Of a stretch of DNA of 64,000 nucleotides, positions 10,427-20,601 are shown piece after piece. Under the pieces are notes generated by a model that was given only the letters and a program-made list of their open reading frames with translations, was not told the DNA's origin and searched no databases. How positions within the stretch are numbered: the stretch's first letter is position 1; the number at the start of each line of letters is the position of its first letter. The translations under genes were made by a program, and so were the position numbers. The DNA is from Dermanyssus gallinae. Lineage: Eukaryota > Arthropoda > Arachnida > Mesostigmata > Dermanyssidae. Where the stretch lies: assembly GCA_003439945.1 (NCBI GenBank), contig QVRM01002098.1, positions 510,501 to 574,500 of the forward strand. Reading direction: 5' to 3'.

Positions 10427-10450
10427 ATGGGACTACGCTTAAAGATAGCC
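10427..10450 (+). CDS. COA1-like gene, first coding exon
   Basis: This tiny exon encodes MGLRLKIA (8 codons) and ends at a near-consensus donor, GCC|GTAAGT. It is preceded by CAA/CAG repeats that form the probable 5' leader. The start was chosen because it is the only ATG upstream of the membrane-anchor exon that is followed in phase 0 by a good donor. An exon this short is easy to miss, and the call is the least certain part of this gene model. Confidence 0.5.
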
Positions 10451-10539
10451 GTAAGTTGCTCTCAGAACCTCCTCGTCGTACCAAATGCATCCATCACCGT
10501 TTTCTTCTTTTTAAATTATTATTATTAATATTATTATTA

Positions 10540-10960
10540 TTCTCGGCGCAAATTTCTGGGCTTTAGCTACATGTAGCACTTTGCTGATCGCTGGATCTGT
10601 GTGGAATGTAGGGCTCGAAACCCGTACGGGTTGTCCGATAAGAGATTCTTCTCTTCTAGCTCTGTTACTCGTCGTCCGTTAGTGAGTGTTCCCCAGCTTT
10701 AGACTACCAGCAGAGCATACTTATAGGGCGGTATGCCGAGGGGTAACCTTTCGGTTTACCAGGTTTCGGTATAAGAGTCAAACGTCCTCTTATTTTCCAA
10801 GCCTTCGGAGCGAGAATTTTCTCCATCCTGTGCTTAAGTAACCTTTGGGTGGCTCTGTAAAAGTATGCCTACTGCTTGCCGGGAGACGCATCGGTCTCCC
10901 ATAGCATTCATTCGCCGTGTGCGTTCGGCCACAATTCTGGCCTCTTGTCTTAAGAATCAC
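10540..10960 (-). mobile_element. R1-type LINE fragment (copy of 838-1130)
   Basis: Blocks such as CTTTGCTGATCGCTGGATCT and TGTCCGATAAGA are nearly identical to 838-1130. The minus-strand translation corresponds to the N-terminal fingers of reverse transcriptase. It lies in the first intron of the COA1-like gene in antisense orientation, with a poly(A)-like run at 10978-10989. Confidence 0.65.
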
Positions 10961-11095
10961 TCAAAGGTTAGGTTTTAAAAAAAAAAAACTCTTTTAAACT
11001 TAATAGGGGGTTGGCTGGAAATGTGCCATCTCTTTTTATTGAGACATCTGTGCTCCGCGTTTTGTTTTTCGATCATGGTCGATTTTTAGTCCACT

Positions 11096-11222
11096 CCGGC
11101 ATTCACTTTGTTTGCAACTGGGAACCATGAAAACCAACTTAGCAGTGGCCGGTCTGGGTCTCGAACGGGTCCAGGCCTCCTGAATGCAAGGCAAAGGATT
11201 TTGCCACTAAGCCATCTTGCTC
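11096..11222 (-). mobile_element. SINE1, tRNA-Ala-like SINE
   Basis: Read on the minus strand, the copy has an A box (TGGCTTAGTGG) and a B box (GTTCGAGACCC) at tRNA spacing. The anticodon-arm region resembles tRNA-Ala with a TGC anticodon. A non-tRNA tail with AAGTTGGTTTTCATGGTTCC follows. Copies at 31565 and 49960 share the same head and tail. Confidence 0.7.
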
Positions 11223-11415
11223 GGCAGCTATCTCGGTTTGAGCTTGCTTCAAAGAGGTGACTCTCAGCAATCGTTTGACGTCCACGGAATTGCTATTACA
11301 TTGCCGCGTTTTAAGAACTGCATAAATCTAAATGTGCAACGACGGGAATCGAATCCGTGTGCCTGTTTAGCGCCTCCGGCCGCAAGGTGCACGCATGCAC
11401 GCATACGAATGCACC
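11223..11415 (-). mobile_element. SINE2, tRNA-derived head
   Basis: On the minus strand the B box GGATTCGATTCCC is followed by CGTCGTTGCACATTTAGATT and then TTGCTGAGAGTCA. The same order is found at 30934-31185. It abuts SINE1, forming a tandem pair in COA1 intron 1. The head is tRNA-like but its parent tRNA is not clear. Confidence 0.6.
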
Positions 11416-11689
11416 ACGGCACCGGCTCGATAAGCGGTTTAACTTGCATGTCAAAAAATTGCATTCGTGTCAAAAATCCGGATAAGGCTAACGCTCTCAT
11501 GCACTATTTTAAAGCGTATACATTCCAGTTACCAATTTCTTGATCATTTGACAAGGTCGGCCATAAATTCCCGCTGAAGAAAATATCTTCTATTCGAATG
11601 GGTCTTCTTGTAGTTCGGCGGCGTAAAGCTTAATTGTCAGGCAGGACTTTTAGGGTGAAGGTTGATGATGCTTTATCCAGCACCGAGCG

Positions 11690-11960
11690 ATGAACGTTAG
11701 GAGTTTTTCAAGGCTCCCGCATAGGCCCGTTAGTGCACCCGATGTTTGCGAATAATCGTCGAGTCGTGCCCTTGTGGATCCTTAGTGTTACCTACAAAAT
11801 ATATGCCGATGATCGTAAAGTCTGTACCACAGCGACCATAAGCAGAGCGTGGGAGCTCCAGAAAGCAATTAATTTTATAGCACACTGGTGTAAATAAAGC
11901 AAACTACATGTAGATCTCTGTGCCAAAATACGCAGTTCTAAAGGCAATTCCTGATGACAC
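11690..11960 (+). mobile_element. Degenerate LINE reverse transcriptase
   Basis: The translation shows GVFQGSRIGPLV (for GVPQGSVLGPLL), then YKIYADDRKV with the catalytic YADD, then LQKAINFIAHWC. This is the palm of a CR1/Jockey-like reverse transcriptase. Stops interrupt it and no other domain is seen. Confidence 0.65.
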
Positions 11961-12197
11961 TACTAAAAGACGAAAAACAAAAGCATCTGTGTTGGCGTTT
12001 CAATATTATTCGTACGGAGATTGTACTTCCGAATGTCCTAACGGCCAGTTGACGTCCGCATTTTAAAGCAAATCTTACGCTAATAAAGATAGACTTGCAG
12101 AGTGGCAAGGTAGCGTAACTATCTAAGCCTTCGAAATAGCCAATGTTGATGTCGTTAACAATGCATTCGCGTGGCAGTCAGCTTGTAATAAAGGAGA

Positions 12198-12223
12198 TTA
12201 TATATATATATATATATATATAT
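12198..12223. repeat. (TA)n microsatellite
   Basis: Thirteen TA units lie between the decayed LINE palm and the 12395 repeat. Confidence 0.95.
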
Positions 12224-12394
12224 CATTTGAAAAAATCGTGTTTCCTAGAGGCGAACGAATGTTGAATCTAATTTTGCACATTCTCCAAAAACTTTAATTT
12301 CCAGCCGAAACGTTTCAGAGAGACCGGAATAAGAGATATTCTGGACATGCCAGATCCGGAGAATATGGTAGATGCTCAATAAGTTCCTAGTCCA

Positions 12395-12539
12395 GGTCTT
12401 ATATTTTTAAAGGCTGCTGTTACTCATATAGGGTCGCGCATTGTATTGGTGAAAGACGTATCCCTTTTTCCCCTGCTGACGTTGCCCAAGCCTTCGAAAC
12501 AAGTGGATACCAAAACGGCAACAACGTTTGCATCAACCT

Positions 12540-12540
<1 letters not shown>
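12395..12540. repeat. Interspersed repeat, complete copy
   Basis: Both halves of the family seen split at 4630 and 5440 are contiguous here (GGGTCGCGCATTGT through GGATACCAAAA and TTTGCATCAACCT). A (TA)n array begins immediately after the last base, as at 5537, so the array seems to be part of, or seeded by, the element end. Confidence 0.5.
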
Positions 12541-12541
<1 letters not shown>

Positions 12542-12615
<74 letters not shown>

Positions 12616-12617
12616 TC
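12542..12617. repeat. (TA)n microsatellite, about 37 units
   Basis: This is one of the longest pure TA tracts here. It is placed between the repeat at 12395 and a mariner relic. Confidence 0.95.
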
Positions 12618-12789
12618 AGATCGAACAGTTCTGATGCATAATTATAAAAAACAAGATGTATGTATTTTATCTTCCGAAGTGTTTTTGTTCCTCTTAAAAT
12701 AACTCCCGCCCGCTGCTGCAATGCATCTGTGGCACCTTTTTCCCACTCTTCGGAACACTTTTTTTAAATGCGTCCTTCGGAATCGAGTA

Positions 12790-13405
12790 GAGTTACTCGT
12801 TAGAATTTTCCCTAATCTCCTTTATAGTTTCGAAACGTTGCTCCTTTAATTTTTCACCCATGGGAACAGGAAAAAAATTGCAAGGAGCCAGCTCCTGCGA
12901 ATAGGGAGGTTGTGGAAATATTGAAATCGGATTTTTCATCCAATTATCCGAAATAAGTAACAGTCTGTGCGCCGGGGCTTTGTCGTGATGGGGGATCCAA
13001 GAGTGGTTTGAGCGTAGCAAAAAATATTGTGCAAGACTATTTCCTTGTAGTCGAAAAAGACTGTCAATCCAACACCTTGGTTGTGGATACGCTCTGTCTG
13101 ATGTTCTGCGATCGATTTTCTATACTTGGAAGTGCCACTGGGAGGACTGAACTTTGATCTTGATGCAATTCTGCTCTCGCCTGAAAGTTCAATTCGGACA
13201 TTTCTCGACGGGCATTAATTTGCTGAAATTACATACATTAACATTTTTAAAACGAACTTCGCTGCCAGTCTTCTGACGTATTATGCAATACCGGTAAAGA
13301 CTGTTACAAGTGACCCTTGAGAGATCTCCAATTCTTCAGCTATTTTCCTGTTAGTAATTCGGCGATTATTGAGCACGATATCACGAACGTTTGAACGTTT
13401 TAGTC
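12790..13405 (-). pseudogene. mariner-type transposase relic
   Basis: The frame at 13020-12793 contains HHDKAPAHR (the second catalytic Asp in a HDNAPAH-like motif) and PPYSQELAPCNFFPVP, the hallmark of mariner transposases. The frame at about 13400-13310 gives VRDIVLNNRRITNRKIAEE then LEIS, the helix-turn-helix N-terminus. The intervening catalytic core is frameshifted, and no terminal inverted repeats were identified. It lies in COA1 intron 1, antisense. Confidence 0.8.
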
Positions 13406-13849
13406 TGTTATTGACGCGGACGGCCTTCCCGAACGGAGGCCATCTCTGGTTTCGTCACGTGCGTCGCCAAATCGACGGCACCGTGTATACAGTGTTGTAC
13501 ATATATGCACAGTGGGTCTGTATTCTTCTTGACCACCAAAATAGGTAGTAGGTAACACCTACCGGTTGTGGAAGTAGCTACAATTCGACAGAGAAAGTCG
13601 CACACTGCATGGTCAATTAGGAGGCAAAGTCAATGTTGCAGACTAAAAAAGAAACTAGGTCGCATAAAGTCGTATAGCGTATCACACGTATCGTACCCTC
13701 ACTTGGCGTGCTTGAGTACTGAGTTCCGGGACTGAGAACTGGCGGATTTGCGGCTGCTTGCCGCAATGCGCTAAATACCATTAGGCAGTTGACTGACACA
13801 CGGCACAGCTACAAAAAGCGGTCACTCTCCATTATTTCTCAGGCTAGAT

Positions 13850-13851
<2 letters not shown>

Positions 13852-13884
<33 letters not shown>
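13852..13884. repeat. (TA)n microsatellite
   Basis: About 16 units lie some 90 bases upstream of the COA1 membrane-anchor exon. Confidence 0.95.
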
Positions 13885-13885
<1 letters not shown>

Positions 13886-13971
13886 TCAGTTGAGTGAAAT
13901 AAATAATAAAATAAAAACATATATAAATCTTATTGAACTAAAGTGCACTTACATTGATCGTGTTATTGCAG

Positions 13972-14100
13972 CTCTCGCAGCTTCGAGCTAGCGTGCGGTT
14001 AGAAACTGTTGCTGTATGGACAGGCATGTTCTGCTCGTGCGGTATGGTGTACATGTACTACAGTATGCGCAACAAGTTCCAGAAAACATCCTACTTTCTG
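13972..14100 (+). CDS. COA1-like gene, membrane-anchor exon
   Basis: Acceptor TTATTGCAG (or CTCTCGCAG nine bases later, same phase) and donor TTTCTG|GTATGC bound 43 codons. They encode LRASVRLETVAVWTG and MFCSCGMVYMYYSMRNKF. The hydrophobic stretch is a single membrane span followed by Tyr and basic residues. This matches COA1, an inner-membrane factor for early cytochrome c oxidase (COX1) assembly, which has one N-terminal transmembrane helix followed by a soluble intermembrane-space domain. Phase is 0 on both sides. Confidence 0.75.
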
Positions 14101-14879
14101 GTATGCTAGAAAAGTGTTAGCCAAATGAATCGATTATTCCGTCGTCGTTATCGTTATGTTAGGTTGCACTGTTGTTGTTGTTGTTGTTGTCAGCGTCATT
14201 AGTGTTGTTGTCATTCCTCTCTCATCAACATTGCTATGGTCACTATTTGCCATTATTGTTGATCGCTTGGTTACTAGTCGTCTTGCAGTTTGAGCTGCAA
14301 TGTAGAGTATACAAGAGCTAGAGTTCATTAAGGTCCGCCTCTTTGCGTGTATGATGTCGTGACACAGTGCTACAATGATACGCACCGTTCTAGTTTTGTG
14401 CATGAGTGTTCTAAAATATTTATCAGAGGACATTAATACGCTTCCCTTTTGTTCACAGCTTTTAGTAATATTTCAAACATGCAGTCGGTGCTTATATGTA
14501 AGCATTCAGAGGTATCATACGTTTTATGACATTAAAGGACACACAATCGGTTACGTGTCTCGGCGCAAATAACACATGAAGCCACATTAAAATGTTTGCC
14601 TCAAAGGAGAGGCCGTAGCGGAGACTACGTTCTTGTCTTTGTTTTTGAGACAACGTTCTTGTGTCTGTGTTTCTTTCAAATGAAATCTGGAAAGGCATTT
14701 GTCGTTGAGTGACACGTAATCTTTCGGTGCGTTAAAGTGACAAAGTTGCACAGTTTCATTGTAATGAGTTAACGCTATCACGGCGAGCGTCTATTAGGTT
14801 GTACTCTCAGTCGTAGGCAGTATATCGAGGGCCAACTGAATTATGCTTGTAGTACTAACCAAAGCTAGAGGTTTGACTA

Positions 14880-14952
14880 CCAGTTGCTAGTTATAGTTGT
14901 CTAACTATAACTAGCTGCTAGTTATAGTTGTCTAACTATAACTAGCAACTGG
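14880..14952. repeat. Nested palindrome (two tandem hairpins inside an inverted repeat)
   Basis: A 30-base hairpin (arms GCTAGTTATAGTT and AACTATAACTAGC) occurs twice in tandem. The outer flanks extend the pairing, so CCAGTTGCTAGTTATAGTT at the left pairs with its exact complement at the right (19-base arms). It lies in COA1 intron 2. Confidence 0.85.
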
Positions 14953-15148
14953 CTGGAAAAAACGAGTATTGCACGAATATGACAGCTTGCTCAATGCAAC
15001 GAGGTAGTTATCCAACAATAAATATCTAAATTGCATTAGCAGCTTATAAGGTAACGCCTTGTCGTGTTGTAGTATTGGTAGTAGAAACACTCGTATGAAT
15101 AGTATGGCTGTATTCCAGCTCATCGGTTTGCAATGTTTTTTTTTGCAG

Positions 15149-15230
15149 GATACTGTAAATATTGTAAAAGAGCATAAAGGTGTACAGAAGCTCATGGGTC
15201 AGCCGATTCGTACGGGCTCTCTCAATCTCG
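15149..15230 (+). CDS. COA1-like gene, third exon
   Basis: A strong acceptor (TTTTTTTTTGCAG) and a consensus donor (CTCG|GTAAGT) bound 82 bases. The product DTVNIVKEHKGVQKLMGQPI then RTGSLNLG matches the COA1 segment in which a helix with HxxxxxxLGxP precedes a short hydrophobic strand. The exon ends with one base of a Gly codon, completed by GT of the next exon. Confidence 0.85.
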
Positions 15231-15349
15231 GTAAGTCTGAGACGAATTTTAGCTGCACCATCGTCTGATAAAATAGAGCGCATATATTTGGCCCTAAAAT
15301 ATTAACGAGTTTTATTGAACAAAAATATTAATGAAATCAATAAATTAAT

Positions 15350-16400
15350 CAATAATGTATTATCCGTTGCTGCTTACGACCACCTCATACGTCTCGACCA
15401 AATTGTTGATTCCACCAGAATTCGCTCGGTCTGGTGCCCGAGAAGTTGTTGAGCCAATTTTTGAGGTCCACTTCATTGTCGAAGTTAACTCCGCTCGTAT
15501 GATTTCACATGGAGTAGAAAATGGGATTATCGATCCGGCGCGAGGTCCGGAAAGTTTGGTGGGTGCTGAAGCATCTCCCATTCGAGCTCCCATTGCAGTG
15601 CGGTGGTTTTGACAAATTGTGCATGAATGGGGCGTCGTGGCGCTGTCGTGAAGCAGCACTATGGGTTGGCCTTGTCTGTCTCTGGATCTCTTCTGTCGAA
15701 TAGTCTTAGTTACGCGCTGCAGTTGGGCAATGTAGATCTCCTTGTTGACAGTGGCATTCTTTTTGAGCATTAATCTCTTAAAGCATCTTAATGCACCAAA
15801 CGCAGGCCATAGTCTTCTTTGGGCGGAGATCCTGCTTGATTTTCGGCTTCGGCGTATCTCCTGGAGCCACACACCTCTTTTTTAGCTTCGGATTGGCGTA
15901 TAGGCATTATTCGTCTCCCATGAAGATTCGATGTAGAAAGTGTTGTTTATGTCTGCATGTTGCTCGGCGGCGGACGAGAATTGAGTTGAGCCGAAATTTG
16001 CAGCGGTGTTTTTTTGGTTCTCTTCGTTGATCCCATAAGCTATCCAAGCTCCAAGTTTTTGTTTAGTAAAACCAATTGATTGAAGGTGGTTGGATATTGT
16101 CATTGTACTACTGTTACTACTGTTTTTTCGACCAATTCACGGGTTGTTTCGCAACCGTCCTTCTTCAGAAACGCATTGAGACGTTCTTGGTCGAATTCAG
16201 AAGGTTTTCCGCTGCGAGGCACATCGTCCAGGTCAAAAGCACTAATTTTTTTAATTTCGCAAATAATTTCTATGCTGTATGATCGCCTAAGACACCTTCT
16301 ATCTGTACACGTCGCAATTATCCCGATTGGTTTCGGCAGCTTTTTGACCTCCATGAAAATCGAAGACGAGCTTGATCGAAAATGTTGATTTTGCCTCCTG
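15350..16400 (-). pseudogene. mariner transposase relic (SETMAR/Hsmar-like subfamily)
   Basis: Along the minus strand come FDLDDVPRSGKPSEFDQERL with TTRELVEKT (the linker and second helix-turn-helix), TISNHLQSIGFTKQKLGAW, VNKEIYIAQLQRV, VLLHDSATTPHS (second catalytic Asp) and a C-terminal ETYEVVVSSNG. All are in mariner order but spread over several frames with stops. The first catalytic Asp block (TGDE) is not recognisable. It is inserted in COA1 intron 3, antisense. Confidence 0.85.
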
Positions 16401-16479
16401 GGTATTCCATGCCTAAACCTGGAAAAAAATAAAAAATGAATTGTCCAAAAAACAAATAACACCGTTTTGTAGAGCAGAA

Positions 16480-17095
16480 CTTTTGTCTCGATGTGAGAGT
16501 GAAATTACTAAAATTTTTGACACTGATGTTGATACCTGACATAGGAACACAAATTGTGAGATTACGAGACAACCCGTCCTATACGGAAACCGTCGCATTC
16601 GTGAGTAAACTCGGACATATGACGTTAGCTAGAAGAAGCGGCGTGGTCGTTTAGAAAATAATTTACAAAACATTGAAGTTCTATAATTTTTTATCACGGC
16701 GAAGACCTCAAAAATCATAACCCTGTCCCTTTTACAGCGCACTTCATGACGATAACGTGATTGGTACCAAATCTATGAAAATGCGAGATACTCCATCAGA
16801 TAAATCACTCTGGGTACTCTACGCCAGTGTCGGGTCTCACACTACCCGTCAACAACTTTGGTGGGTGTGCATCGATTTTGGGGTATTGGATGTAAAAACG
16901 AATGATAGAATTTAAAATTTTGCGAATTTTCTTCTAAACGATCATGTCGCATAGCGCATAAGACTGATTGCCTCGCAATCGCACTTTTTGAAATCCTATG
17001 TCGGGCAACAACACCCGTGTCACAGATTTTAGCAATTTCACTCTTACTCCGAAACGCGAATTCTCAGAGTCCATGTTCCATTACAAAAAAATATA
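16480..17095. mobile_element. Foldback element, degenerate copy
   Basis: Shares TTTGACACTGATGTT, CGAGACAACCCGTCCT, TTGGTACCAAATCTATG and ATGTCGGGCAACAACACC blocks with the intact element at 47124-48188, in the same arm order. The outer left end is missing and it abuts the mariner relic. Confidence 0.6.
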
Positions 17096-17099
17096 TATA

Positions 17100-18406
17100 C
17101 AGGGTGTTAAAAAATGTCTGAAAATCGATAATAAGAATTGAAGAGGTCGTTAAAGCAAATATGTACTTCAATGATGGAACATGATCTCTAAGAAGTCCTG
17201 TTTTGGAGTGTGAGTTAAAATACTACAATTTGTGACACTGGTGCTTTTGCCTGATAGAGGAGCATAAAATGTGCTATTGCGAGACAACAAGTTCTCCTCT
17301 ACAAAAGCTAAGCACATCGTGGTGTTTGTGAGAAAAAGTTCTGCATCATTCGATGAACATACAACGCTAAGCAGAAAATGCGGCATAATCGATTAGAAGA
17401 TAATTTACAAAAATCAATCAATCACGGCTCGCATTGTCATATATTTGATACCAAAATATTGAAATGTGCATTTGCCGGAATGTGTTAGTTTTGATCGCTG
17501 TGAAGAACTTAATCATGGACACGACGATGTGCTTAGTTTTTCTATAGGAGGACTGGTTGTCTGGCAGTTGCACCTTTTGTGCATTTAAGTTGGGCAACAA
17601 CACTAGTGTCACGGATTTTAATAATATCACTATCATTTCGAAACAAGACTTCTTAGAGACAATGCTCCATTGAAAAATTTTTTGCTTTATTGAGCTCTAC
17701 AATTTCCTATATCGCTCTTTAAATCGTTCTAATACAAGGTCATTTGTGCATGCGCTCAATCTCGAGGTGCCCTCTGAAAAATCTTAATTATTCCGCAATT
17801 ACAATTCGCGTTGTCATAGATTTGATACCAAAATGATTGTGATGCGCATGATGAAAAGCGATAAATTGCGGATTTGAATGTGTTAGCTTTGATCGCTGTC
17901 CACTGAAGTAATATCACAAATATACCGGTCATGTAGGTTAGGCTGTCACCAGGTTTTTAATGCGTTTGAGAGTATCACACTACCCAGGCCAAAAAGTGTG
18001 GGTTATGCATTTTTGTTCGTGGCCCCTGTAGAAAAAAAGCTTTGATCGCTGCAAATAGTCGTACGATTACGATCTTGAGGTATTGGTCGTGAAGGCAAAA
18101 AATAACTTAATTTTTACAAATTGTTTTTTGAACGACTATGTCGCATTGTCTGCTTAGCGCTATATGTTCTTCAGAAAAAGCAGGAATTTTCTCACAAACA
18201 CGACGGTGTACTTAGTTTTTGTTTAGGAAAATTAATTGCTTTGCAACGGCACGTTCTATGTCGGGCAAGAACACCAGTGTCACAAATTGTAGTATCATAA
18301 CTCTCGCTCCGAAACAAGACTTCTTAGAGACCATGTTCCATTGGAAAAAATATTTGCTTTAACGAGCTTACGATTCTTATTGTCGATTTTCGGGAAATTT
18401 CTCAAC

Positions 18407-18411
<5 letters not shown>
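17100..18411. mobile_element. Foldback element with long inverted arms
   Basis: Starts CAGGGTGTT and ends CAACACCCT with TA on both sides. The internal arms are inverted relatives of each other and of 47124-48188. The right arm is interrupted by the 139-bp SINE-like element at 17899-18037; without it the element is about 1.16 kb. No transposase ORF is present. Confidence 0.75.
17899..18037 (+). mobile_element. SINE3, 139-bp element with 14-bp target duplication
   Basis: The insertion is flanked by perfect direct repeats AGCTTTGATCGCTG at 17885-17898 and 18038-18051, and ends CCCCTGTAGAAAAAA. A second copy (19731-19867) aligns over its whole length. An A-rich 3' tail with target duplications is typical of retroposons mobilised by LINE machinery. 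A pol III promoter is not obvious. Confidence 0.8.

Positions 18412-18452
<41 letters not shown>
18411..18452. repeat. (TA)n microsatellite
   Basis: The array begins exactly at the right end of the foldback element, as if its TA target duplication had expanded. Confidence 0.95.
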
Positions 18453-18455
<3 letters not shown>

Positions 18456-18925
18456 GAAGCAGCAGGGGCTTGGGCGGTTAACGCTCGGTTTAAAAAACTT
18501 AGGCGTTGCCATGCAAATATCTGCTCAGGTCTTTTTTCTACCTTGATTGTTAAAATTGGGCCAAGCTTTGTGCTGTTGTTACATATATCTTCTGGAGAAA
18601 GCCTAAATAAGTTCAGTATGCACACGCAAATGATGGCTAAACATGTGATGACGTACCGATAGCGTATATGCAAGGACCTTTACTTGCTTTTGCTTTTCTC
18701 CCGCAGTTCAAAGCAGAAAAAAAATTGTATTGAAGGTAATTCCCAAGAAATGAAATTCTTTGCAATTCTTATGTTTTGGCTTTCAGTGCTCAATTACCCA
18801 TTTTTGAAGAAATATCCGCCCCTTGTTCTAAAATGATTTTTTCGTCGAGTTGTGTTAGATTCCAAAGTGTGTTGGACGAATTCTAGGAGACCCTGTCTAC
18901 ATAGTGAGTTAAAAAACATTTCTAG

Positions 18926-19138
18926 ATGACTGTGTCATTCGCATGTCATTGCTTCAACAGCCGTGACGAAAAGCGGGCTGTGCACTGTTTATTTGAACAA
19001 CTTCCAGCGATGATTAAGATTGCACAAGAGTGTTTCAAAGCGCTTCGGTTGACCATTGGGAATGAAGCCCTATTCCTGAAGAGTGTATATGAATGGTATA
19101 AAAAACTGGAACTGGACAGGAGTCTATATGAATGGTAG
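18926..19138 (+). pseudogene. mariner transposase N-terminal fragment
   Basis: The frame includes MIKIAQECFKALRLTIGNEA and LFLKSVYEWYKKLELDRS. This matches the mariner N-terminal pattern (T-x-M-L-x-x-A-x-G-N-E-A-L-S-x-x-x-V-F-E-W-F-K-R-F). Only the first helix-turn-helix remains. It is a different copy and orientation from the relic at 15350. Confidence 0.65.
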
Positions 19139-19501
19139 GAAGAATTTAGATTTTGCCATTTACACCTTCAAAAAGTGTGGCTCGTCTAAAGGTTGCTACC
19201 GACGGAAACTCAAACATAGAATATGCATCGCTAGAGGATTCTTTGGGCCTGAATGCTAAGTTCCGTCTTAAGATGTGAAATTTTGCACGGTCACCTTAAA
19301 CTCACTAGTGGCTAAGTAAGTTAAGTTAAAGACCTACATTCAAACATTTAAGTTGCCTAGATTTAGGAGGCAATCGTCATATATTATAGTAAAGACTATC
19401 ATAGTGGGGTAGTGTTATAGTGTGTATCTATATATATATATATATATAAGTGAGAGATCCACTCCAACTACATTGTTTGGTGTTGTTTTTACTTGCCGCA
19501 G

Positions 19502-19620
19502 GTGACAATAGCACATTTTACGTGACAGAGGAAAAATCTCGCCTTAAGTTTGATATTTCGGGCCCAAAGAACGCGGGCACGGTTTACGCGTGGTGCGTCA
19601 AGAAAACACCGTCAGTTCAG
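19502..19620 (+). CDS. COA1-like gene, fourth exon
   Basis: Acceptor TACTTGCCGCAG and donor GTTCAG|GTATTA bound 119 bases. The product DNSTFYVTEEKSRLKFDISG followed by PKNAGTVYAWCVKKTPSVQ matches the COA1/TIM21-type fold: a charged strand, the [VI]SGxKxxGxxY hairpin and a following strand. The Gly codon split with the previous exon (G|GT) restores the frame, which is strong support for the model. Confidence 0.85.
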
Positions 19621-19730
19621 GTATTACCGCTGTAGCATTCCTTTCATTGATCCCTTACATTTACTATTTATCAAACGCAGGTAACAAAACATAAAGGGCG
19701 TACAGTTACGATGTCCTAAGGGTCTCATCT

Positions 19731-19867
19731 ACTGAAGTAACACCACAAGTATCCCGGTCATGTAGGTGAGGTGGTCACCAGGTTGTTAGTGGGTGCGAGA
19801 GTTCTACACTACCCAGACCAAAGGGTGTGCGTTATGCAGTTTTGTTCCTGGCCCCTGTAAAAAAACA
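19731..19867 (+). mobile_element. SINE3, second copy
   Basis: Flanked by AAGGGTCTCATCT (19718-19730) and AAGGCTCTCATCT (19868-19880), a 13-bp duplication with one mismatch. It ends CCCCTGTAAAAAAACA. It lies in COA1 intron 4, about 1.7 kb from the other copy. Confidence 0.8.
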
Positions 19868-20180
19868 AAGGCTCTCATCTGCACACAGGCTGACTGGCTA
19901 GCTTTTCTGTGACAACGCTCTCTCTTTCCCTCTCTCTCGATATATATATATATATATATATATAATTGTCTGGGCAAAGTTGAAAATGAATTGTTGCTGC
20001 TATTGCCAACTATCCCCGCGCACGGATTTTACCGCTCGCTCGACGGAAAAGCATTAAGCGAGGTAACTAACTGTTTATGTGTTGTGCGGCGGGCGGTGCA
20101 CGATTTGAATTTGGGGTTTTTGTGGCTACTACGATTGTGCTGCGACGTTCTCGTGCAATACCGGACAACCACAACGATAG

Positions 20181-20513
20181 GCAACCGAGGCCGTCAATGA
20201 CGTTCGGTCACCCATAGAACCGCCGCACTCAGCTGGCGATGAATTATTGCCAACGCAAGGATCGACACCGACTCCGGCTAAACATTGGCAGGTGATGCGT
20301 GTCGAGCTGCAGCTTCGCAACGAGAATCACCGAAGAATGGTTGTGTACCGCGAACCCGAAGCAGACCAACAGTTCGTCGACACCTTCGAAGACTTCTTGC
20401 AAAGCCACGACGGGAACAAGGACGGCGATCACCAAAAGCCGTGTGCCGAGGACACGAGAAACGACGGATCATCCGAGATGATCTTGGCTCAGAAGCCTCT
20501 GAACGTCGTCTGA
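20181..20513 (+). CDS. COA1-like gene, last exon
   Basis: The frame from 20181 to the TGA at 20511 includes PAKHWQVMRVELQLRNENHR followed by RMVVYREPEADQQF. It matches the COA1 C-terminal pattern in which a Trp is followed five residues later by VxLxL, then a short turn and a hydrophobic strand. The acceptor could be at 20181 (GATAG) or at 20292 (ATTGGCAG). Both are in phase, and I prefer 20181 because it retains the conserved Trp. The tail (DGNKDGDHQKPCAED) is acidic and longer than in vertebrate COA1 (about 146 aa in human). The spliced protein here is about 190-230 aa depending on the acceptor. Confidence 0.7.
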   Translation, partial: ATEAVNDVRSPIEPPHSAGDELLPTQGSTPTPAKHWQVMRVELQLRNENHRRMVVYREPEADQQFVDTFEDFLQSHDGNKDGDHQKPCAEDTRNDGSSEMILAQKPLNVV

Positions 20514-20595
20514 GGGGTGGATGATGATGATAGCCTAATTTCTTCGCACGTCGCTACAAACGACTACCCTACCCTAAACTAGGTAGCTTGTTTTT

Positions 20596-20601
20596 AATAA
20601 A
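20596..20601 (+). terminator. Polyadenylation signal of the COA1-like gene
   Basis: An AATAAA lies 83 bases after the stop codon, followed by a GTTG-rich stretch. It is well placed to end the COA1 transcript. Confidence 0.7.

Noticed and set aside
14880..14952. CRISPR-like direct repeat
   Set aside because: Only two units without spacers, in an intron of a eukaryotic gene. It is a duplicated hairpin.
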